Positions 6,768 through 13,950 of a DNA stretch of 35,404 bases are shown here, one piece after another. The stretch is from CAZLQR01 sp964366455 (GTDB lineage Bacteria; Patescibacteriota; Microgenomatia; UBA1406; GWC2-37-13). The stretch is from NCBI GenBank assembly GCA_964366455.1, contig CAYISZ010000008.1, positions 1-35,404 of the forward strand, read 5' to 3'. The translations under genes were made by a program, and so were the position numbers. Below the pieces are notes generated by a model. The model ran no database searches and was not told where the DNA came from. It saw only the letters and a list, made by a program, of their open reading frames with translations. Position 1 is the first letter of the stretch. The number at the start of each line of letters is the position of its first letter.

Positions 6768-8636
6768 ATGGATGATCCGATTGTAAAACCTTCTGACGAA
6801 CTAGTTAAGTCTTCATACGTACACGATTACGAAAAGCTTTATGCAGATTCTATAGCACATCCTGAGGCATTTTGGGAAAACATCGCGAAAGAACTGAGCT
6901 GGTTTAAGTCTTGGGACAAAGTTCTTGACTGGCAGTATCCGTACGCACATTGGTTCAAAGGCGCTCAAGTGAATATCGTCAACAACGCCTTAGATCGGCA
7001 CCTCAAAACTGAAACTAAAGATAAAATGGCACTTATCTGGGAAGGTCAGGACGGAGCCGTTAGAAAATTTACCTACTCACAGCTCAACGAGGAAGTTTGT
7101 AAACTTGCCAACGCTCTAAAAACCTTTGGAATTAAAAAAGGAGACCGAGTGAGTATCTACATGCCACGATTACCAGAACAGACAATTAGTATGCTCGCAT
7201 GCGCCAAAATCGGAGCAGTTCATACCGTTGTTTACTCAGGATTTTCGACCGATGCACTCAAAAATCGCGTGACCGAAGCAGAATCAAAAATTGTAATCAC
7301 TGCAGACGGTTACCACTTTCGGGATAAACTTATCGACACCAAAAAAATAGTCGACGATGCAGTGAAAGATTGTCCTACTGTAGAGAAAATGATTGTAGTT
7401 AAACGGTCGGGCAATCCCATAAATATGGTTGAGGGACGTGACGTTTGGTGGGACGAACTAGTTGAAAAACAGGACACAAACTGTTCTACCGTAATTATGG
7501 ATTCGGAAGATCCACTTTTTATTCTTTACACTTCGGGAAGCACCGGAAAACCAAAAGGAATTCTCCACTCACACGGAGGTTATATGGTAGGAATTTATAT
7601 AACTCTCAAATGGATTTTCAATCTACAGCCGGATGATATTTATTGGTGTACTGCAGATCCGGGATGGATTACTGGACATAGTTACATCGTTTATGCTCCA
7701 CTCATCAACGGTATAACCAACTTTGTATACGAGGGGCCTCCTGACTTTCCGGACCCAGGCAAGTGGTGGTCGCTTTTGTCAAAGTACAAAGTATCAAAGT
7801 TTTACACAACGCCTACTGCAATTAGAGCATTGATGAAGTTCGGAGAAGAATGGCCAAATAAATTTGACTTTTCAAATGTAAAAATCTTAGGTAGCGTTGG
7901 TGAACCAATAAATCCGGAGGCATGGAAATGGTTTCATCGCGTAATCGGAGGTGGAAGATGTCCGATTATGGACACGTGGTGGCAGACCGAAACAGGGATG
8001 CATATTCTTTCACCCTTCCCTTCAGTGGCGCTCAAGCCAGGCTCTGCTTTTAAGCCGTTCCCAGGCCTAGAACTTGATGTGGTTGATCACGACGGTAAGC
8101 CAGTCGATCGAGACAAGCAGGGCTTCCTTGTTATTAAAAAACCCTGGCCGGCAATGATGAAGGATATTTATAAAAATGCGGAAAAATATAAAACTTCATA
8201 CTGGGGAGAGATTCCTAATGTCTACTTCACAGGCGACACTGCGAAGATTGATCAAGATGGATATTTTTGGATTTTGGGCCGAAATGATGATGTACTAAAA
8301 GTGTCGGGATATCGCTTTGGATCAGCCGAACTCGAAAGCGCATTTGTCGCGCACCCGGCCGTTGCAGAGGCGGCAGTTATCGGCAAGCCTCACGAGATTA
8401 AAGGAGAGTCAATTAAAGCCTTCGTGATCCTCAAAGTCGGGCAACATCCAACCGATGAACTAAAAGCAGAACTTAAGAAAAAGGTACGAGAAATGATTGG
8501 CCCAATAGCAACTCCAGATGAAATTGAGTTTGTCGCAACGTTACCCAAAACTCGTTCAGGGAAGATAATGAGAAGAGTATTGAAGGCTAAGGAATTAGGA
8601 CAACCTTTAGGAGATACTTCTACTTTGGAAAATTAG
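6768..8636 (+). CDS. acsA: acetyl-CoA synthetase (AMP-forming)
   Basis: 622-aa ANL-superfamily enzyme that activates acetate to acetyl-AMP and then acetyl-CoA. Visible: the Acs N-terminal region with AFWENIAKELSWF, the P-loop LYTSGSTGKPKGILHSHGGY, the A5 motif WWQTETG, the hinge and A8 region YFTGDTAKIDQDGYFWILGRNDDVLKVSGYR (20-residue limit: key residues are TGD, the hinge Asp in GRNDD and SGYR), and the catalytic lysine in KTRSGKIMRR near the C-terminus, which is the usual acetylation target. Length is close to the family norm of about 650. It converges with the diguanylate cyclase gene, the two stops overlapping. In a CPR cell it may supply acetyl-CoA from acetate or run in reverse to make ATP. 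Confidence 0.95.
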   Translation: MDDPIVKPSDELVKSSYVHDYEKLYADSIAHPEAFWENIAKELSWFKSWDKVLDWQYPYAHWFKGAQVNIVNNALDRHLKTETKDKMALIWEGQDGAVRKFTYSQLNEEVCKLANALKTFGIKKGDRVSIYMPRLPEQTISMLACAKIGAVHTVVYSGFSTDALKNRVTEAESKIVITADGYHFRDKLIDTKKIVDDAVKDCPTVEKMIVVKRSGNPINMVEGRDVWWDELVEKQDTNCSTVIMDSEDPLFILYTSGSTGKPKGILHSHGGYMVGIYITLKWIFNLQPDDIYWCTADPGWITGHSYIVYAPLINGITNFVYEGPPDFPDPGKWWSLLSKYKVSKFYTTPTAIRALMKFGEEWPNKFDFSNVKILGSVGEPINPEAWKWFHRVIGGGRCPIMDTWWQTETGMHILSPFPSVALKPGSAFKPFPGLELDVVDHDGKPVDRDKQGFLVIKKPWPAMMKDIYKNAEKYKTSYWGEIPNVYFTGDTAKIDQDGYFWILGRNDDVLKVSGYRFGSAELESAFVAHPAVAEAAVIGKPHEIKGESIKAFVILKVGQHPTDELKAELKKKVREMIGPIATPDEIEFVATLPKTRSGKIMRRVLKAKELGQPLGDTSTLEN

Positions 8637-9340
8637 CGTGGAATATTTGCCCCTTTAAGTTCTGTTCTTCTTGGAAGTGATTCGTCCCAAACAACATAGG
8701 TATTTTTACCTGATATTTTTGCCTGATGTTCGGCATCGTTTGCCCTTCTAATTAATTCATCTGCTGAATCTATGTTATCTCCACTTGAAAAAGAAGCAAT
8801 TCCAATACTTACAGTTTGATGTACGTTGTGAGGAAATTTTGCAGTATCAACTTTATTGTTAATTCTTGAATACAGATTTTCTAGTTCTTGATTAGAGAGC
8901 TCATGACTTTCTGGCAATAGGGCTACAAACTCCTCACCGCCAAAACGAGCCAAAAAATCCCCTTCACGTAAGGCGCCTTTCAAAACTTTAGCAAGCTCCT
9001 TTATTACTAAGTCTCCTACTGGTTCACCATATATCAAATTCACTTCTTTAAAGTTGTCGCCATCAATGAAGAGGGCCGTCATACCGTGTTCCATTCGCTT
9101 TGTCTCTGCAAACATTCGATCTTTAGCCTCATCCAAATACCTCCTGTTTGGAAGTCCGGTAAGGGCATCTGTCAATGACGCATCAACCGCCTCTTTTTTC
9201 TCCTGACGTAGTCTCTCGATTCGAATTTCTTTAGCTACTAAATCTCTCGCGAGCTGTTGCGGTGCTCCTTTTTCTACGTAGGACTTTACCTGCTCGGGGT
9301 GCCTAGTTCTTTTAGTTAATTCTACCTGTCCTTCTGCCAT
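8633..9340 (-). CDS. diguanylate cyclase (GGDEF domain)
   Basis: 235-aa soluble protein with an N-terminal helical, probably coiled-coil stretch (residues about 15-55, rich in Glu, Arg and Lys) and a GGDEF domain. DALTGLPNRRY (residues 58-68) opens the domain; the metal Asp lies in FIDGDNFK; the active site is GGEEF (134-138). REGD at 125-128, five residues before GGEEF, fits the RxxD inhibitory site that binds c-di-GMP. All key residues are present, so synthesis of c-di-GMP from two GTP is expected. There is no transmembrane or known sensor domain. No EAL, HD-GYP or PilZ partner is visible in the window. It is convergent with acsA and divergent from transketolase. Confidence 0.9.
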   Translation of the reverse strand: MAEGQVELTKRTRHPEQVKSYVEKGAPQQLARDLVAKEIRIERLRQEKKEAVDASLTDALTGLPNRRYLDEAKDRMFAETKRMEHGMTALFIDGDNFKEVNLIYGEPVGDLVIKELAKVLKGALREGDFLARFGGEEFVALLPESHELSNQELENLYSRINNKVDTAKFPHNVHQTVSIGIASFSSGDNIDSADELIRRANDAEHQAKISGKNTYVVWDESLPRRTELKGANIPR

Positions 9341-9358
9341 ATGTATGAGTAGATACTT

Positions 9359-9364
9359 TATACT
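9359..9364 (+). promoter_or_regulatory. -10 box of transketolase
   Basis: TATACT, 13 nt before the ATG at 9378. A second TATACT at 9370-9375 is closer but leaves only 2 nt. Both lie inside the extension that an ATG at 9345 would translate. Confidence 0.45.
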
Positions 9365-9377
9365 AAAAGTATACTCT

Positions 9378-11297
9378 ATGCAATCTACTCAAGAAATTCA
9401 GGAACTTTGTAAATTAGTTCGTCATTACATTCTCACATCAACAACTAATGCTGGATCTGGTCATCCGACTTCATCCCTTTCGGCGGTCGAATTAATCACA
9501 ACGTTATTTTTCTCTGGTTATTTTCATAGCGATATAAATGAGCCGCACTCCTTTGCCAACGACCGTTTTATACTATCCAAAGGTCATGCATCGCCGCTTC
9601 TTTATGCGCTTTATAGGGTTGCTGGGGCGCTCACAGATGATGACATGGTAAAACTACGAGATCATAATTCCCGTCTCGAAGGACATCCGACTCCCCTTTT
9701 TCCTTACAGCGATGTTGAAACTGGATCTCTCGGTCAAGGACTCTCGATTGGTCTCGGAATGGCCCTCGGGATTAATTTAAGAACTAAGAACTTAGAACTA
9801 AGAACTGAAAAAAAGCCGAAGGTATTTGTACTTATGGGTGACTCTGAGTTTAGTGAAGGTCAAATCTATGAGGCGCTACAACTCGCTAGTCATTATAAAG
9901 CCACCAATCTCGTAGGAATACTTGATGTAAATCGCTTGGGTCAACGTGGAGAAACAATGCTGGGTTGGAATCTGAAAGCCTATGCAAAGCGTATCGATTC
10001 CTTCGGGTGGCACACGGTAATAGTTGAGGATGGGCACAATATTGAAGAGATTCAAAAAGCGTTTGGTCTTATTTCGGAAGACAGACCAACGATGATCATT
10101 GCCAAAACAATTAAAGGAAAAGGCGTTTCATTTTTAGAAAACAAAGATGGTTGGCATGGCAAACCAGTTCCAAAAGAAAAATTAGATGAAGCCCTCAAAG
10201 AACTAGGAGAAGTCGACACTGCACTAATTGGGAAAATTGCCGCACCCGTCATCCTGAATTCAGTTCAGGATCTCCAAGAGATACCGAAACCCTTCGACCT
10301 AGCTCAGGGCGAGCAAGTTCGACATGACAGTTCCCTAAAGCTACAAGCTCTAGGCTATAAGCTACATGATTCCGTTGCAACACGTCAAGCCTACGGTGAC
10401 GCTCTGGTAGAACTGGGAAAACAAGATGAAGATGTTGTCGTTCTTGATGCTGAAATGTCTAACTCAACATTCGCAGAAACCTTTAAAAAAACCTTTGCGG
10501 ATCGCTTTTTTGAGATGTTTATTGCCGAGCAAAATATGGTTTCTGTAGCATTGGGGCTTTCCAAAATAGGATTTAAACCATACGTCTCAACCTTCGGATC
10601 TTTTCTTACACGAGCTTATGATCAAATTCGTATGAGTCAGTACTCCTATGCCAATCTTGCTTTCTGTGGTTCACATGTTGGCGTCTCTATCGGCGAAGAT
10701 GGATCTTCACAGATGGGGCTAGAGGATATATCTATGTTTAGAAGTATCTTAAACAGCGTTATTTTCTACCCTTCTGACGCTAATTCAGCGATACAACAAC
10801 TTAAACTATTACATGAACATAAAGGAATTAAATATCTCAGAGCTACTAAAATGCCACTACCAATTTTATATACGAATGAGGAGGTAGAAAGCATGAAAAT
10901 CGGAGGGTCTAAAATTATTCATCAGAGCCTTAAGGATAAAGCGGTTATGTTCTGTGCTGGTATAACGTTACACGAGGCACTTAAGGCACACGAACACCTA
11001 AAAAATGAGGATATTTCAATTGCCGTAGTTGATCTCTACTCAATGAAACCTTTGGACGAAGAAACGATCAGAAAATTCTGTCATTTACCAATAATTGTTG
11101 TCGAAGATCATTATCCAACTGGTGGTCTCGGCGAAGCAGTTCTCGCGACAATTTCAAAATTCAAATTTCAAATTTCAAATTTCGTACACCTGTGCGTCCG
11201 TTCCATTCCTCACAGCGGAAGTCCAGAAGAAAATCTCAGATATGCAGAGATTGACGCTTCAGCAATCGTCAAAGCTGTAAAAAGTCTTGTAGCTTGA
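9378..11297 (+). CDS. tkt: transketolase with four in-frame repeat insertions
   Basis: ThDP-dependent enzyme of the non-oxidative pentose phosphate pathway, 639 aa, with all three domains in one chain. The N-terminal domain shows AGSGHPTSSLSAVEL, LSKGHASPLLYALY and the ThDP/Mg motif GDSEFSEGQ...N. The pyrimidine domain shows AEMSNSTFAETF and IAEQNMVSVALGL. The C-terminal domain ends with GGLGEAV. The chain is interrupted in frame by low-complexity DNA at residues about 134-143 (heptamers), 291-317 (81-bp palindromic element), 321-330 (heptamers) and 592-601 (heptamers). These fall in likely loops or the linker between the first two domains, and catalytic residues appear spared. ATG 9345 would add 11 residues overlapping the promoter, so 9378 is chosen. 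Confidence 0.93.
   Translation: MQSTQEIQELCKLVRHYILTSTTNAGSGHPTSSLSAVELITTLFFSGYFHSDINEPHSFANDRFILSKGHASPLLYALYRVAGALTDDDMVKLRDHNSRLEGHPTPLFPYSDVETGSLGQGLSIGLGMALGINLRTKNLELRTEKKPKVFVLMGDSEFSEGQIYEALQLASHYKATNLVGILDVNRLGQRGETMLGWNLKAYAKRIDSFGWHTVIVEDGHNIEEIQKAFGLISEDRPTMIIAKTIKGKGVSFLENKDGWHGKPVPKEKLDEALKELGEVDTALIGKIAAPVILNSVQDLQEIPKPFDLAQGEQVRHDSSLKLQALGYKLHDSVATRQAYGDALVELGKQDEDVVVLDAEMSNSTFAETFKKTFADRFFEMFIAEQNMVSVALGLSKIGFKPYVSTFGSFLTRAYDQIRMSQYSYANLAFCGSHVGVSIGEDGSSQMGLEDISMFRSILNSVIFYPSDANSAIQQLKLLHEHKGIKYLRATKMPLPILYTNEEVESMKIGGSKIIHQSLKDKAVMFCAGITLHEALKAHEHLKNEDISIAVVDLYSMKPLDEETIRKFCHLPIIVVEDHYPTGGLGEAVLATISKFKFQISNFVHLCVRSIPHSGSPEENLRYAEIDASAIVKAVKSLVA
9779..9806. repeat. heptamer array inside tkt (AAGAACT)x4
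   Basis: Units AAGAACT, AAGAACT, TAGAACT, AAGAACT. They encode part of LRTKNLELRTEKK, between GLGMALG and KVFVLMGD, where transketolases normally have only a short loop. Same unit family as 2535-2562. Confidence 0.85.
10248..10328. repeat. 81-bp palindromic element inserted in tkt
   Basis: Bounded by GTCAT (10248-10252) and its complement ATGAC (10324-10328); length 81 bp, exactly 27 codons. Inside is a perfect 8-bp hairpin ATCCTGAA/TTCAGGAT (10251-10258, 10264-10271), followed by TTCGACCTAGCTCAGG. It translates to a linker rich in Q, D and P between the first two transketolase domains. It resembles in principle the Rickettsia palindromic elements, which also insert in frame; no sequence identity with them is claimed. 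Confidence 0.7.
10338..10365. repeat. heptamer array inside tkt (AAGCTAC)x4
   Basis: Units AAGCTAC, AAGCTCT, AGGCTAT, AAGCTAC, starting 10 nt after the 81-bp element and encoding part of LKLQALGYKLHD. The conserved sequence resumes at VATRQAYGDAL. Confidence 0.8.
11152..11179. repeat. heptamer array inside tkt (TTTCAAA)x4
   Basis: Units TTTCAAA, ATTCAAA, TTTCAAA, TTTCAAA, plus a partial TTTC. Encodes ISKFKFQISNF in the C-terminal domain after GGLGEAVLA, where the family has a short variable stretch. Confidence 0.85.
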
Positions 11298-11321
11298 CAA
11301 TGACCTATTCAATGCTACAAT
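11294..11321 (+). promoter_or_regulatory. promoter of the first AIG2-like gene
   Basis: Consensus TTGACA (11294-11299) and TACAAT (11316-11321), 16 bp apart. The ATG at 11334 follows the -10 box by 12 nt, so the 5' leader would be about 5 nt. It begins within the last codons of tkt. Confidence 0.7.
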
Positions 11322-11333
11322 TGGACTTCTTAT

Positions 11334-11840
11334 ATGCCAGAACCACATCATTACATGGCCACGGGTGCTCTTAGCGACCAAAGAGTAATGGAGGCTCTAC
11401 TTGGCAGACTACCAGACTCTTATGAGACGGAGATCGAAGGATTTAGTTTGGGTCTTGTTCGAGGATCGGTCTTAAATAGAAACGAAAGATTTGATATTGT
11501 GCCCGACGATTTTGTAACCAGAGTGTTAGTAAGACAGCCCGCGGATTCTGTTAATGCAAGGATATACTCAAACGTTAAACGTTTAGAAATCGATAGAATC
11601 AACATGTTCACTCTGGAGGGTATGGCTACTCAAATCACAACTATTCCCTTAGGTGACGCTAGAGAATCGGTTGGAGAAGCTTACTTCCATATCAAAAAAA
11701 ATGGGGTTTTACATGAAGATCTTGCGCCTGAAGATAGAGAAATATTTCCCAATGGACTTGAAGAGACAGTACTTGCCGCTGAACGAGCACGAATTCGTTT
11801 TGAGGATAAATTTCGAGGTCCTTCTCTAGAACGCAGGTAA
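11334..11840 (+). CDS. AIG2/gamma-glutamylcyclotransferase-like protein, copy 1
   Basis: 168-aa cytoplasmic protein I assign only tentatively. The N-terminal layout YMATGALSDQRVMEALLGRLP...EIEGFSLGLV matches the GGCT/AIG2-like pattern (Y.(Y)G.L......LLGR....A.L.GY.L). A later TLEG could be the position of the family's catalytic glutamate (LD..EG), and GEAYFHI would be the following strand. The family opens gamma-glutamyl-linked amines to 5-oxoproline, but substrates vary and the substrate here is unknown. The C-terminal 40 residues are charged and probably helical. It is clearly related in plan to the next gene, suggesting tandem duplication, and has its own strong promoter. Confidence 0.5.
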   Translation: MPEPHHYMATGALSDQRVMEALLGRLPDSYETEIEGFSLGLVRGSVLNRNERFDIVPDDFVTRVLVRQPADSVNARIYSNVKRLEIDRINMFTLEGMATQITTIPLGDARESVGEAYFHIKKNGVLHEDLAPEDREIFPNGLEETVLAAERARIRFEDKFRGPSLERR

Positions 11841-11868
11841 CGAGCTGGATTTAACTTATCCCATAGTA

Positions 11869-11874
11869 TATAAT
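11869..11874 (+). promoter_or_regulatory. -10 box of the second AIG2-like gene, leaderless spacing
   Basis: TATAAT with 5 nt to the ATG at 11880, within the 39-nt gap between the two paralogues. Confidence 0.6.
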
Positions 11875-11879
11875 TAGGG

Positions 11880-12461
11880 ATGCTTAGAGCTCGTCCAGTC
11901 AGTCCAAATCACTTCCGTACCGCATCTCTAACACGCAATGTTTCGAGCTATCTCGCCTGTGGCCCTCTAAAAATACCTGAGGTAATGGGCGCTCTCCTGG
12001 GTAGACAGGTTGTGCCGGAACAAAAAACAGTTTTTGCTAGAGGGTATGAATTGGTTATTCTTGCACCAAGTAAAACGACAATGAGAAAAATAAAAAATCC
12101 AATTTTTTTACCAAATCCTGCAGATTTTAATGTGATGTCTTTTGCTTTATACAACGATCTCACGGAACGCGAGCTTAGAATTATTGCACAGTACAACTGC
12201 ATTGGTGAGATAACGGAAGCCAGTTTAGAAACTTCTGAGTTTGAAAATCATTCTTTAAAACATCTGGTTTATAGACTACGAGAAGGAGTGCCTTCTACGC
12301 AGTATCACTTCCCTTCAGAAGATGAGGTGTTTGATGAGTATGAAATGGAGCACCTTCCAGTTAATGACTACATTAAAGAAGCAGCTCGATTTAAAAAACG
12401 ATTGGACAGACAACCTCACACAATAGAAGGAACGAATCTACCTTCAAGAAGTAGAAGATAA
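11880..12461 (+). CDS. AIG2/gamma-glutamylcyclotransferase-like protein, copy 2
   Basis: 193-aa protein related to the preceding gene: YLACGPLKIPEVMGALLGRQ here aligns with YMATGALSDQRVMEALLGRL there, and FARGYELVILAP with IEGFSLGLVRGS. The second half shows ALYNDLTERELRIIAQYN, which matches the GGCT-like strand-helix before the catalytic position. However, the expected E-G pair is not there (QYNC), so this copy may be non-enzymatic or divergent. It has about 20 extra N-terminal residues and a basic C-terminus (PSRSRR). Family assignment is by pattern only. Confidence 0.45.
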   Translation: MLRARPVSPNHFRTASLTRNVSSYLACGPLKIPEVMGALLGRQVVPEQKTVFARGYELVILAPSKTTMRKIKNPIFLPNPADFNVMSFALYNDLTERELRIIAQYNCIGEITEASLETSEFENHSLKHLVYRLREGVPSTQYHFPSEDEVFDEYEMEHLPVNDYIKEAARFKKRLDRQPHTIEGTNLPSRSRR

Positions 12462-12466
12462 ACTTC

Positions 12467-13288
12467 TTAATGACCAAATAGAAGTTTAAACACTTCGTAG
12501 AAACCCCAAATAGCTAGTCCGATAAACACTACGCTTCCGGCAAAGGAAATCAAAGGATTCTTAACTGCAACAATTGTCTTTTTGGGCGATATGAATAAAG
12601 CCATATTTAATATCATATGACCCGCAAATACGCCAATCGCAAACCCAAAAACATTAACAATGGAGAATAACGGCACATATCCTGCAAAATCATCAAGACC
12701 TAGGATAAATGGAATTGTGAATGACGCAACAAAAAGACCCACAAATGTCAGTCCTTTTGTCGGCTTTAGAGTGGGATGAGGAATGATGTATTTAAGAGCT
12801 GGAGCTACGAAACCATTGATTTTTGTCAGTATTAGCTCCAGACCACCAGAAAAATTCTTAAACCATCCAGGAAACTTTGCATCCCACTGATGAACATGTT
12901 CGAATCCATCCTGTGCAAGACGTAACAAGACTAATGCGGCAACAAAAATCATTATCGCCAGCAACCACTCAACGTCTCTAAAAAAGTTCCAGATCGTAAG
13001 CACGATCAATGTTCCTAGGGCGTTTCCAACAGCGGTTCCTACTTCAATCGCGATTCTGTTTTTTACACCGTTATACTCAGACATTAAGTTACCAATGATT
13101 AGTGCAAAGTCTACGGAGGTTTTAAGATAAATGGTTAAACCAACCAGCACGTCTCCCCATCGAACCTGAAGAAGAATATCGGTACCCGTAAATCTGTTTA
13201 GTAGAAGGATGAATCCATACAGGAGAGCTACCAGTACGCCAAAAACAACAACAGTTAGAGCTATGGGAAGGCTTTGATTTTTTATCAT
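12467..13288 (-). CDS. polytopic membrane protein, possibly LysE/TerC-like transporter
   Basis: 273-aa integral membrane protein with about seven hydrophobic segments, starting at residues 8-30. Two segments carry buried acidic residues followed by helices: LKTSVDFALIIGNLM in the first half and LGLDDFAGYVPLF in the second. This suggests a two-repeat layout like that of LysE/TerC/CadD-type exporters, but I do not recognise the family with certainty. A middle loop with HVHQWD could bind metal. It is the last gene of an operon after the histidine phosphatase (5-nt gap) and the P-type ATPase, so a role in ion homeostasis is a reasonable guess only. Confidence 0.45.
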   Translation of the reverse strand: MIKNQSLPIALTVVVFGVLVALLYGFILLLNRFTGTDILLQVRWGDVLVGLTIYLKTSVDFALIIGNLMSEYNGVKNRIAIEVGTAVGNALGTLIVLTIWNFFRDVEWLLAIMIFVAALVLLRLAQDGFEHVHQWDAKFPGWFKNFSGGLELILTKINGFVAPALKYIIPHPTLKPTKGLTFVGLFVASFTIPFILGLDDFAGYVPLFSIVNVFGFAIGVFAGHMILNMALFISPKKTIVAVKNPLISFAGSVVFIGLAIWGFYEVFKLLFGH

Positions 13289-13293
13289 AGTTG

Positions 13294-13950
13294 TTATTTC
13301 AATTCTCCTAAGTGCGAAAGGTCATTCCATGTTTTTACTCGCCAGTACTTGTCTTTACGATACATTCCTCTCATAGCTTCTCCATATTCGCAAAGAGTAA
13401 TCCCAGTATTGTTTAGCAAAAATGTGTCGTAGATTTTTTCAAAGTGGTGAGTTGTTGCCTCTTTTCCAAATATCATACAGGTTAAAATAAATCTCATAAA
13501 TGCTGCGTGTGTAACCGCAACAATATTTTCCTCGTTTCGGCTTTCTAGAAATTTAAGAAATATATGAGCTCTTTGAAGAGCTTCGGTATGATTTTCCTCG
13601 TCTGAATGATGATAATCGAGTCTATGTTTTTGAGTTTCCATATTCTTCATTGCGTTTAGAACTGTTTCAGAGTCATATCTCATACCAATCAATGCACTTG
13701 GTCGTTTTCGCTCACGTAACAATTCCGAAACCTCTGCTTTTTTATTCGTTGCCTTAGCAATCTCTTCTGCAGTGACTCGAGCACGAACATAATCACTAGT
13801 TAAGACCACATCTATATCTATATTTTTAAAACGCTCCGCCACTTTTCTAGCTTGGTCCAAACCCTTCTCGTTCAACTCGTCTGAGTGGTCCTGATGTACT
13901 CCTGAGGTATTGCCGTGTGTCTGTCCGTGTCTTACGAAATATACTTTCAT
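13294..13950 (-). CDS. histidine phosphatase family protein (phosphoglycerate mutase-like)
   Basis: 218-aa cytoplasmic enzyme of the histidine phosphatase clan. The phosphohistidine motif RHG is at residues 7-9 (VRHGQTHGNT), a second-arginine motif at TSDYVRARVTAE, an acidic catalytic residue in LLRERKR, and the second catalytic His at H148 in VAVTHAAFMR. It is closer to broad-specificity phosphatases (CobC/GpmB-like) than to a glycolytic mutase, because the long mutase insertion is missing. Its start overlaps the end of the ATPase gene by 4 nt, so coupling is likely. The substrate is unknown. Confidence 0.85.
   Translation of the reverse strand: MKVYFVRHGQTHGNTSGVHQDHSDELNEKGLDQARKVAERFKNIDIDVVLTSDYVRARVTAEEIAKATNKKAEVSELLRERKRPSALIGMRYDSETVLNAMKNMETQKHRLDYHHSDEENHTEALQRAHIFLKFLESRNEENIVAVTHAAFMRFILTCMIFGKEATTHHFEKIYDTFLLNNTGITLCEYGEAMRGMYRKDKYWRVKTWNDLSHLGELK

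Noticed and set aside
12440..12490. Bidirectional terminator between the AIG2-like gene and the membrane protein gene
   Set aside because: GAAGT...ACTTC can pair over 5 bp only, with a large loop and no T-run.
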